From Selaginella moellendorffii (Eukaryota; Streptophyta; Lycopodiopsida; Selaginellales; Selaginellaceae): DNA of 64,000 nucleotides. How positions within the stretch are numbered: position 1 is the first letter of the stretch; every line of letters starts with the position of its first letter. The position numbers and the translations under genes were made by a program. Shown piece after piece: positions 20,147-30,311 of the stretch. The notes beneath the pieces were generated by a model, which ran no database searches, had not been told where the DNA came from, and worked only from the letters and a program-made list of their open reading frames with translations. Location of the stretch: assembly GCF_000143415.4 (NCBI RefSeq), contig NW_003314280.1:777262-841261 (forward strand), written 5' to 3'.

Positions 20147-23100
20147 TAAAGAAGGCCTTATTCAAAACTATCTTTAACTAACTTATAAATAGATTATAAG
20201 AAATGGGTGGATATCACAAGACATCATAGCATTCGTAACTCCGTCAATAAATATTGGGATTTTCAAATTAAGACTATCTATTAATATATTGTGTCTACTG
20301 AACAATAAATACATAATATTGTATTGATAAGAAAATTCAAATCATCAATCACAATAAATAGATAAAATAACTTTAATATGTTTTATAGTTTCATTTCATA
20401 TTAATGTGCTTATAGAAAAGAAAAGTGTTGATAATGCAAGTAAATTTTGAGATGAAAATAATCGAGAGAATTGTAAGGGTGTCAATTTTAAATTACAGCT
20501 GTCTGACACAAAATTAGTATCACAAATATGACTAGTATCGCTTATGACAAAAGTGGATTCATGATAATAGTTAAGAAAAAAAAGCATTAAATTCTCTATT
20601 ATAATTTATAATTTTTAAATATAATTTAAATTATATATGGATATAAATTAATGCATGATGAATTAAATATTAAGGATCTCTAAAGACTGTATTAAATAAA
20701 TTGTTATGTGTTGCATGTAGCAATGCTTAGTTTACTTAATAGTAGTGTTATTCTTACTTATTAATCTAATTAATCAAATTCCTCTTCTTTAGAAGGTTCA
20801 AAGTTGGTCCATGGCTTCAAATAAAGTTTATAATTATAAGCATGTTTGTAATTTCTAAATAAAATATTAATCTTATTGCATATCAATCATTATATGATAA
20901 AATAAAAAAGAATATACTAGAAAGGTTTTAAGAAAGCTTATAAATTATAAACATATTTATAAATTATAAATAAAATATTAATCTAAATGAATAACATTTG
21001 TTATATGGTAGAATATTTTAGAATACTAAGAATATTTTAGGTATATCCATTACCATCCTAGTCCCCCTGGAGATTTGCTTAAGTAAACCAAAAAGAAAAT
21101 TATACTTAAAACAAAACTATTATTTTCTAATAAATTTTCCAAAGATATTATAAACAGTAGTAACTCATAAGAAATAATAAATTTTAAACTATCAAAAAAC
21201 ATTTCTTCTTATATAGTATGAGAATAAAGTAATATCAAGATTGATTAGAAATGTTATTTACTCTATAACAACTTCTTTATATTATAAACACTATAATTCA
21301 ATATAATAACAAGATAATCAACAATTGTACAAACTATTTATATGGGGTTCCAAATGTATAATAGAGATAGTAAGTAAGTTGGAAGCATGGCCAACTAATT
21401 GAGATATTATTTAGCTCCCCATTAGGTATATTTATTTTTATTTTGCATCTACCTTGGATTTAATCCTGTGGAGTATTATTATATTATTATTGCAAATGTG
21501 ACTTGGAGTATCAAAAGATACTTAGCAGCCAGTGTTTACAAATAATTCTTTCCTTATTGCCATAATAGTAAAAGGTCAATATAGTTGGTTCCCTTTATAA
21601 TTCCCATTTAAACTAATTGAGAAACTAGTTATAATATATGTACTTAAATTGGATAAACATAAAGTAAAAACTCATATATGTTTCTCATCAAACATACTCA
21701 ATTTAGTTTGAGAAACTTGTGCCACTTGCTAGTATCAAAAACTTCAATGATATTAAGTTTAATCCCTCAATATTGCTACGTGATAGTTTACTGTATCCAT
21801 TAAACACCCTCATTACTACACCCCAAGTGTTGTTCATATTTTAGTTCTATATATTATTTATGATAAGTGTTTAGATCTACTTGAAAGGCAGATTTATGAA
21901 TGTAGAGAATGTCTTAAACACCATAGTGTTATTCTCATGGCCTAATTCATGATCAAGTGTTATTCCATATTTAATAAATTGTCAAACTTATCCTAAAAGC
22001 TAAAGAGGGGGAATGGAAATTCAAATGTGTAATAGAGATTGTGGTTGGAAACATAGTTGACCACCTAACCACATTAATTTGGCTCCCACTAGGTTGTCTC
22101 ACTCTTTGTTTTGTGTCCAGTTTTAGCTTAAGTGCAAATTCTATATTGCTTTAGTTGGTAATCTACCTACCTTCTTGCATTTGAGGAGCTCATTGGTTCT
22201 TTCTTCCACAAGAATGGAGATGATCAAAGTCCTACAGGTTTGCTAGGGTACCTATGAATGAGGCCAATAGTAAGTTAAAATTGTGTTAAACACCATTTAA
22301 CACCATTTTATTAACAAGAGTTGGAAAGGAGGAGCTGATGCTTATAAAGGATTTTAAGTGTATCAAACCCTTGTTTCATATTGTAATAAGCTTAGAGTTC
22401 TACTCCAAATTCAAATGTACTATAGTGGTAATTAGACTCTATTTAGCTTTGCTTTGTGTGTTAGTTTTAATATTAAAATTTTAAATGCTCTAAAATTGTT
22501 TTAGTATGCTTTTTTTCCTTCATTCTTTGATTATAGAGTTTGGCTCCTTCCTTTCATGCAGCCTTAATATTGAAAGTGTTCTTGTCAAACCAAGGTAAAA
22601 TAGAGAAAAAAAGAATTAATAAATTAAATGAAAGTTTTTTTGGCTAAATAGACATTTAGGAACCATTTTTATGCTCATCCAACTAATTGCAAATGTTAAA
22701 TTTAGTTTATTAATACTTAAACAAAAGGGATTACCAAATGGAACCAACAGTATAGACCTTATGTCAATATAGTATTCCAAAAGGACTCTTCAACAAATAA
22801 TGTTTAGTACCTTTAGCAATAATACATAAAAGGGAAAGGTGTCAATAATGCTTTTGAATATACGATTAAACTATTTAACAAAGGCATCTTTTTTCAGAAT
22901 GATTGCTTAATATTGAGTTACACTTTAATAAGCTTAAGAAAACTATGATACAAAACCACTATTTATAAAAGAAATTGCATAATGGAATATTTAGAAAGGC
23001 ACACATTTCAATCCATTGAATTAAGTAATAAGATGCAATAATGCTGTAATGATACTCTAGAGTACATTTTGGTAAGGACCTCATCAAATTGTACATAACC

Positions 23101-25430
23101 AATTTAAATAGATAAAAAACTTTTAATAACCCAACAAGTAGTACTATGGAGATGAATGTTGACACTCTTCACAAATTTTGATTTGGTTAGAGATATTCTA
23201 ACACATATGAGGCTAATATAGTCACTTTCTCATTTTGAAAATTTTAAAATGCTATACTTTCCACACTTTTTGATGTAGTTAAAGATATCTTGATGCATCC
23301 AAAGCCAATACAACTAATGTCTTGATGCATCTAAGGCCAATATAATTAATTTTACACCTTTTCCAAAAACTTATGATATCTTTATAAATTAAGTATATGG
23401 GGTTATTATGGAAGAAGTGTAGCCATGAGTTGAAATAACACATTGATGCTACTAAATGATACTTAAAATTGTTATTAAAGATAACTTTTAAACATTCATA
23501 TAAGCTCCTTAGTTTAGATTTTTCAAAAAGCCAGAGATCTAAGTATTATGTGAACTCAAGAACATTTAACTTTCAGTATCTCAAACCATTTAAAAGGGGG
23601 TGTATTTTTTTCTTATAAGCCTTTTCTTTCTCCATAAATCTCTTTTAAAGTATTCCCTTTTTTGTTGTTTATAATACACCATAAAGTTATAGTCATCACA
23701 AAGTTCATTATCCAAGTAACTACTAACAACATTGAGATAAAACATTCACAAAACTTATATTATATTCTAGTACATGCAACCTTAAAGATTCTTAAGCATA
23801 ACAAATATGCTTAAGAACCAATATCAAAGTTATATAATCCATCTTAAGTAATAAAGGTATATATATGGAATTTTAAAAATTCAAGCATAACAACTAAATA
23901 CTTCTTATTTGTAGCTAAATAACTCTTCTTTGCATCATTAAGAGAATGACTAGCATAAATAAAAAGATACCCATCACACAAAAAGTGATCACCTTACAAA
24001 ATGCACAACTAACAACCTCCAAAAAGAAGTTCTGTAGAGAATGAGGGAGTTGATGGCCCGGGCTCAGCACACCTACAAACTTCTCACAGACACAGGCTTT
24101 GGCCCAGCCAGCTCCCCAGTGGAAAATCTTGAAGCGGTCATCCCACTAGTATAAGATGGCAATAGACACAAAGGCACCAAGGAGGGGATACTAGAGCTGA
24201 ACAAGATCCTTGAGAGTGATTCAAGGCTACATGGGAATCAATAGGAAGTAGATGAAGCATTGAAGGCAATGAGCCATAGCACCCAAGCTCAGTAGTTTTG
24301 ACCCAAATCCTGAATTGGGAGTTGCTTTGGAAGCTATAGTGATGTGAGCAACTTCTTGTATTAATAGTTAGCATTAATTGAAATCCATATTAGAAGCATC
24401 CATGAAGCCACTAAAGAACTTATGATAGTGCTGAATTAATGTAAAAGTCAAGAGCTTTTTCATTTCCTCAAAAGCTCTTTGGTATTTCTAAAACCAAAAA
24501 ATATATATATTTTGTCAAAGAAAATTGTATAAGAGAGAAACCATCTAAGAAAATTATGATAAAAAATACATTATAATTGATATAGCTTTATAACATTTTG
24601 ATGAGTTGGAAATAATTTATATCTTTTGAAGATCTAAATACACACTATTTCTATAAAGCATAAAACCCAAGTACTTTAAAGAGTCCTTCCTAAAATTGTA
24701 ATTAGGACATTTAAGATGTTTCTAAAGCCACTCAAACACTTGCTTAACCTGATCTATGCCATCATTCACATGGCAATTAATCTAAACAACACACATCTAA
24801 ACTCTCTACAAACCATAAGACATATGATTTACCCAAATTAAACATTTTTTTTATACATTTTGTCATTTGTTCCTTTTCCTAATGAGATTGCTAGTGAAGG
24901 CCTATTTTGATAAAATGTTCATAATCTACACACATATAGTAATTTAATAGGACAAAATAACTTCAGAAACTAAGCTCAGACCTTCTTAACATTGCTCTCC
25001 TATTTCACTTGCATATTATTGTTGTTGACCAATCATGGAAAAACTATTATAAATCTAAAACTCTATGAGATTGTAACACACTTTATTTTGCACCTTTTAA
25101 TCCAACTTAAAAAGGGGTTTTGTTTTTCACATTTTAATCTAACTTGAAAAGGGACGATTGCTTGCTAAAAGAGCCTTTAATGGTTATTTTATCCCTATTT
25201 ATCCCCCAAAATTCAAGGATTTGCGATTATAATTTTCATAGCATCTTAATAATGGTTTGCATAATTTACACTATGCACTCTACTTTGATATTTGACATAA
25301 TATATTGCAATATGGCTTAACCTTAACATGCAAAACCATAACCATACATATGCCACCACATGTGTTTGTGCACGGAGGCATAATAATAACTATGATGGTT
25401 GTGATTGTGAATGGAGGCACAATAAATTCC
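20147..25430. other. AT-rich repeat-derived DNA without recognisable genes
   Basis: No frame longer than about 80 codons has coding character. A copy of the fold-back repeat family lies at 20,690-21,070. Similar segments start near 21,352, 22,020 and 22,405 (shared wording AAATGT-TA/TAGAG, then a GCTCC-C-TAGGT block), and a purine tract (AAAGAGGGGGAA, about 22,002) precedes the second, so decayed LTRs are possible. A GC-richer patch at 24,040-24,350 starts like protein (MRELMARAQHTYKLLTDTGFG) but runs into stops. The stretch 24,450-25,200 resembles, very distantly, the minus-strand reverse-transcriptase region of the gypsy element at 51 kb. All of this looks like old transposon sequence. Confidence 0.5.
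20690..21070. repeat. Fold-back/MITE-like repeat family, partial copy
   Basis: The segment starts around TGTGTTGCATGTAGCAATGC and continues with TAATAGTAGTGTTATTC, AATTATAAGCATG and TAGAATATTTTAG blocks, ending near GATTTGCTTAAGTAAACC. The same sequence recurs at about 34,790, 47,090, 55,960 and 62,960. It is non-coding. Confidence 0.6.
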
Positions 25431-25919
25431 AATAGTTAGTTTTCTAACTGTGGAGGAAGACCATCTTCACCATATAGCATCACACTTACAAGAGAATCAA
25501 AGGATTTGAGGAAGAGACAAAAAGCTAAAGTAATTTAGGATTATTAAAGATCTATACTTATACAACTAATGTCTAGATTGTGTTGACTTAGTTAATTTGG
25601 TTAATAAATCACCTAAATCAAATTAATAATTTTAATTATTAGCTAATTCAAATACTAGATCTAGAGGGGCATCAAACAAGTCATATTAAGTACTCTCCTT
25701 TTTTAGCATCCCTTTGACTCTGACATGTAGTAAAAGGTATCCTCTACATTGAACAAAGGTACAACTTATGTAAGAGCATATTTGCAGTAACCTCTTTCAA
25801 CATTTTAAATTGCAAGACAGGTTGTATTTTCCCTATTTAAAAGAATGGTTTATACTAATCCAAAGTTACTGTTACAAATTGTATATAGATATAAAAATGA
25901 AATTTGTTTTTTATTTGAA

Positions 25920-26450
25920 AATGAGCATTGAAAGATTTAGAGTTAATTAGATCCTTTTAAAAATCAAAAGACACCAGGTTAGATGATCGCAAACCACAGC
26001 TGCAAAAGCAGCAATCTCTACCCTCCCTTTGCCAAACTTCATTACCTACTGGCAAAGAAGAAAATGACCACATGCTGATGAGGCTGAGTGGAACTTTGCA
26101 TAGATTTATAGATAACACGAGCTGACGGGAGTGGAGGAATTCTGCAGGAAATTTACAATAGCAAGATCTCCACCACACCATGGCCTGTGATTTCAGACTG
26201 CCACGGGATGGAGAAGCCAAGTAAGAAAGTCCCTGCATTTAAGTGTAAAACACAAAAATGATAAACGCTCCATCAGGAGTCCTGGTTGGACAAAATGAAT
26301 GTATACTCTCTCATCGGATGTCCCAAGTGGAATTTTGGCACAAGACCGGGGGATCAGCAAAAGTTAAACAATGATATAACCATAAAGTAAAACTATTATA
26401 GCATATCACACAAATACAAAATGCAATAAACTACTAGTTGGAATATTGTG
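25920..26450 (-). repeat. Inverted leader segment of unit 1
   Basis: This block is the reverse complement of about 40,555-41,190 in unit 2 and 56,340-56,970 in unit 3. For example, the plus strand here reads AAGACACCAGGTTAGATGAT, where the other units read the complement just before the gene promoter. It is shorter than its counterparts because a GC-rich stretch of about 120 bp (around 40,660-40,780) is missing. The block is non-coding. Confidence 0.7.
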
Positions 26451-26879
26451 TGTATCCAGAAAAACACACAAATCTCATTTTTATCATTTATCATTTATCT
26501 AAATGAAGCCTCATATAATATGGGCACAAGGAATCCACTTTATGATGAATCAACTTTCCAGTTCCAAGCAACGAATCAATTTAATTTTGTTTACAGTCCA
26601 CTTGTACCCGCTTAGGAAGCACGGACATTCCAAGCACCAACCCAGCTTTGCTCTAGAATGCATTATTGCCAAGTTCGCTTTCTTGTCACGAGGCTTAAAA
26701 GTACAAATAATTGGAGTGATAACTAGGTTCAAATCCTATACGTGATTCGGCTGGCCAAGGATATCCGAGGAGACTTAATCGAGATTACATTAGATCGAAT
26801 CAAATATTCAAGATATACTTGTCTCAAAAGTCTTGCTTTGCTTTAGAGGTGGCCTAAAGTTTGGTGTGATTTTGTCGAG

Positions 26880-26887
26880 TATTTAAA
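26880..26887 (+). promoter_or_regulatory. TATA box of secreted-protein gene, copy 1
   Basis: TATTTAAA lies about 60 bp before the ATG and is followed by GGCATAGATGTCC. The same box and the 300 bp or more upstream are preserved almost base for base in units 2 and 3. Confidence 0.55.
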
Positions 26888-26947
26888 GGCATAGATGTCC
26901 CTCAGATTAATAACTCACACTATCCAAGCAATATTAGATCGAAGAAA

Positions 26948-27560
26948 ATGGCAAAATCAAGCATAGCATTCATTCTCCCACTTGCATGCCTCCTGCTTGC
27001 GAGTGCTGTTCATGTTTCAGCTTTAGACAATGATGCTAGTGGAGACCTCTCTGGTATGGTATATAACCTGGTCTAAACTTTTGTTTGACTCTTTGTCCAT
27101 GTAAATGGTTTTGCAAGGCACTATGAGATCTCTAAAGACGGTGCTTCCTACAAATGGAACTTCATCAAACATTGGTGTCCCATTGGATCTAGTTGCGAAA
27201 GTACTTGGAATTGTCACTCAAGTTATAGCTAGTTTAAAGGACCTCGTCCTCAAAGTTCCTTTGCTATGTGTCATCCTTTATCCAGTGATTATCATCCTTG
27301 AGATCATTGTGATCTACATCCCTGGTGGCTACCCTTGCCCGATTATCATTGGCGTCATCTGCAAGTATCTGGGCAATGCCATTCCTGTGTGGACTCCAAT
27401 CAAGTTCATCAAAGTTGATCTAACGGTTATCTTGAGCCTCACCGCAACTATCAAGCTTCTGCAGAGTGTGATTATCCTTGTTACTCCAAACAGTTGCATT
27501 TTCCTCGTGCTGAGTGCAGTGGTTAGTATCCTTAAGTCGGTGCTTGCATTACTCTATTAA
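26948..27560 (+). CDS. Small hydrophobic secreted protein, copy 1
   Basis: Two exons, 26948-27053 and 27118-27560, with a 64-bp GT-AG intron, encode 182 aa. Residues 1-25 are a clear signal peptide with a likely cut after VSA. The mature part is extraordinarily rich in Ile, Val and Leu in alternating patterns (LYPVIIILEIIVIYIPGG), with cysteines at 86, 109, 117 and 162 and an NGT sequon at Asn48. I do not recognise the family. It is too poor in Cys for a hydrophobin or nsLTP, and although segments could span a membrane, the regular Pro, Gly and Lys breaks suggest beta-structure or amphipathic surface use. The protein is identical to copy 2. The gene has a TATA box, consensus splice sites and no disabling change, so it is probably functional. 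Confidence 0.8.
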
Positions 27561-28249
27561 GCTGTAATAGCATATAAAATGCAAAATGTGTAGAATAAAC
27601 AATCAAATAAAACTATACTAATATTATTGTTCTTTGGAGATAGTTTAGAGTTGGATTTCAGGAATCTCATGCTTTCAACCTTAAAACCATTAAATTTGAG
27701 CGTGGTCTTATTTCACGTCCAGCGTCTCTCAGCCGATGTCGATCGACTCTAGCTCTCGCTCCTTAAGCTGCAAGCCCATCATCACACAGTAATTTTCAGC
27801 GCCTTTGTTCGATCAACAACCGTTGATCGAACTGACAATGGCTGTGAGATAGGCCTTGCCGGTCATCTGAGGCCGCAGCTGCTCGCCACAAGAAACTCCA
27901 AGTTCTTCAACTTCATGCTGTTCATGGGATTTTCCCAGCAGCTCCACCCACCGTCGTTTTCGTCTGGATCGTCGTCGCTCGCCCACATTGCGATCGCCAC
28001 TCCTAGAAAAGCGGGAGTCGAACCACCAGAACCTTTAGATCTGGCAACAATCGGACGCCATTAGGAAATTTGCTAATTTATACCTAATTAACACTGTATA
28101 CTAAACGTTCACTATCAATTTTAATAATGTACGTATATAATAAAATGCACTCATTCCCAGCTCTGTGGATGTTGGCAATCAAATCTCCAGTTCGTCCACC
28201 TTGCCGCTGCCGTCCTTTGTAGCTTCAAGCGTGTGACTTTTGATGAAGA
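27561..28249. other. Unit 1 segment between secreted-protein gene and PPR relic
   Basis: The segment is shared with 42,259-42,900 and 58,034-58,690. It has a minus-strand stretch reading MWASD, ENPMNSMKLK, FLVASSCGLR that is also present in the other units (for example a 123-codon frame at 42,863-42,492), but the frames differ between copies, so it is probably a dead exon. A T-loop-like sequence near 28,010 does not make a tRNA. Confidence 0.4.
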
Positions 28250-29630
28250 TCAATCCGCTCGTAGATGAATATTTGGACTCTTCTTATGCGCTTTCAAGGC
28301 CGCCTCCTGTATAGTCTTGAGCTTATCCTCCCACAGCCCCGCGCTCCGGTAGATGCTCGCCATCAGAACGTACGCAGCCGAGTCTTTCTCGTCGATCTTC
28401 GTCAGTGCCTCGAACGCAATCCTCCCCACTTCCACGTTCTTCCACTTGCGGCAAGCGCCGAGGACGCTAGATCCACCAAGCTGCTGTAGTGATGAATCCC
28501 GCAAACAATGCCAGATTTCGGGTCCATTGCCTGGAAAACTCCCTGCCTCGTTCAACCAGGCCGCCATGGCTACAAGAAGTGATGACCGAGACAAACGTGA
28601 TCGCGTTTGCTCGCACGCCATCTTCTCGCATCTCGTGAAAGGCTTCGAACACGCGCGACGTGTCACCCTGTTGGCCGAATCCTGTGATCAGTGCATTCCA
28701 GGCGACGGTATCTCGGACTGCCAGAGATCCAAACAAGTGCTCGGCCGCACTCATAACCCCGCACCTCCCGTAGAAGTTTACCATCCAGTCCCCACAACAT
28801 GGTCGTCTTCCAGCCCACGCCTGTAAAACTCAGTCTGGATTTTCCTTCCAGCTTCACTGTACCCAACGTTCCCACAGGCCGTAAGTCCCGCTACAAGAGT
28901 CCGAGAGTTTGGAGCACAGTCCATGCTCTCCAAGAGTTCCAGCCCGAGCTCATTCTCACCGTTGTCTACATATCCCTGTATCGTGATGTCGTGCTCTGGA
29001 CGAGCTTGATACAAGGCTTTGTGGACAACGGGGAAAGCGAGCTGGCTCTCATGTTCTTCGAAGATATGAAGCTATCTGGGTGCTGTCCAAACTCCCAAAC
29101 ATATTTTGCTGCGCTTGCCGCCTGTGCGAGCTCGGCAATGCAAGAGGAAGCGGTGGATGTTGACAACGCAATGATCCAGGGATCTGCTGGAAGTGGAGAC
29201 AGCAAGCTGGCCTTGGAGCTGGTCTTCGGCATGGCTAGGGAGAATGATCCGGATGAAAGAACGTTTATTGCTGCGGTCATGGCCTGTGTCCACCTTTCAA
29301 AACAACCTGTTCCACGAGAAGATGGAAAGCTATTGCGAATCCAGAGCCTAGAAAAGGGGATGGAGATTCATTCTCTCGCCACAAAGTTTGGATGCTGTGA
29401 GCACTGATTTTTTGGGAGCAGCTCGGTGGACATGTATGCCAAGTATGGAGATATGGTGAAAGCTCCAGTAGTTTTCAAACGCATGCCTAGCAGGGATGTT
29501 GTCGTTTGGACAAGCTTATGCTCTCAAAAACCATCAGCACATTGACCATGCTCCCACACTTTGAGTACATGTCCACAAGGTTGCTCCCCATGAAGATATC
29601 TCCACAACAATGGTTTTTCACAACTTTATG
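28250..29630. pseudogene. PLS/E PPR pseudogene, unit 1, 3' part with an internal inversion
   Basis: From 28,980 down to 28,250 the minus strand carries the C-terminal PPR and E-motif region (VVNFYGRCG-like, NAITFVSVITSCSHGG, AYVLMASIYRSAGLWED) with frameshifts. From 28,980 to 29,520 the same gene's middle repeats are on the plus strand instead (DVVLWTSLIQGFVDNGESEL, LALELVFGMAREN, KRMPSRDVVVWTSL), so this block is flipped. From 29,521 to about 29,630 the minus orientation resumes. Units 2 and 3 keep all three parts on the minus strand. The gene cannot encode a PPR protein. Confidence 0.8.
28799..29407 (+). other. Chimeric open frame created by the inversion
   Basis: An ATG at 28799 opens 202 codons. 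The first 60 or so read the antisense of the PPR gene (MVVFQPTPVKLSLDFPSS). After the inversion junction near 28,980 the frame enters sense PPR sequence (RDVVLWTSLIQGF) in register and runs through three repeat-like stretches to a TGA. It is a novel reading frame formed by rearrangement; there is no evidence that it is expressed. Confidence 0.4.
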
Positions 29631-29880
29631 TTTTTAAATGCTTTAACCATGTGGTTAAAGTGAGGTTCTAATGAGCTATGCCAAGTATTCAAATAGGTAG
29701 TAGCCATTTATATTTAAATTATCTTTTAAGGAATTAAAGATAATTTTTGAACACTTCACTAAATTATTTTATTTGTTTATCTGTATTCATTTTAACCTTG
29801 GACTCTTTAATGGTTATATTATCACCTAAGTATAAAATGCAACTTTCAAACTTCTTACAAAACATTATAAATCTCATTTA
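29631..29880. repeat. Repeat shared with the 37.1-37.4 kb region
   Basis: Blocks such as AAATAGGTAGT, TTATTTGTTTATCTGTATTCA, GACTCTTTAATGGTTATAT and ATCACC recur in the same order at about 37,160-37,320. This AT-rich piece sits exactly at the junction of the large inversion and has no counterpart in units 2 and 3 at this place. It is probably a transposon fragment. Confidence 0.5.
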
Positions 29881-30303
29881 AGACCATGGCCATTAATTAG
29901 ACTGATGTTCAAAGAAAAACAATCAACGATAGATCACTTTGAAGCGTGCTGGACCATCAAAGCTGGAAGAAAGACGAAATAACTTATCCTCGATATGACT
30001 TCAACAAGCGAATGGCATGCAACAGTGCAGGATGGCACCAGTCGGCTTGGATCAAGCGATCACGCTCCACGAGCTTGTGGCTCCAGCAGATTGAAATAAC
30101 AGCCAAGCGCCTGAAATCATGCCGGATGTCCAAGAGGTGCCACCAAGAGATCCAGCATCCGGCAGCCAAACGACTTCTCTGGAACATCACACCACGGCAC
30201 CCACAATCATCAACAGAAGCTCTCAGCTGAAGTATGGCTTTGACAGAGAGTTTCTTGGGACTTATTCTGCGCCTTGCTCTTCACCTCGCAAGTGAAATGA
30301 CCC

Positions 30304-30311
30304 CTGTGATT
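30304..30311 (+). repeat. Left target-site duplication of the hAT element
   Basis: CTGTGATT abuts the element on its left, and the identical octamer follows it at 33212-33219. Units 2 and 3 have a single copy of the octamer (as AATCACAG at 45843-45850 and 61773-61780), which is the empty site. Confidence 0.9.

Noticed and set aside
21350-22500. Possible LTR pair near 21,352 and 22,020
   Set aside because: Similarity is patchy, a third similar piece occurs at 22,405, and no TG/CA ends or target duplication could be fixed.
26503-26745. 80-codon frame upstream of the secreted-protein gene, partly kept in the other units
   Set aside because: It is conserved only because the whole promoter region is; its 5' part differs in units 2 and 3, and both strands are equally open.
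27990-28080. tRNA-like sequence on the minus strand (GGTTCGACTCCC T-loop, CCAGA/TCTGG stem)
   Set aside because: The anticodon loop would be too long, the T-stem does not pair, no acceptor stem closes, and the copy in unit 2 lacks the stem. At most it is a tRNA-Leu-like remnant.
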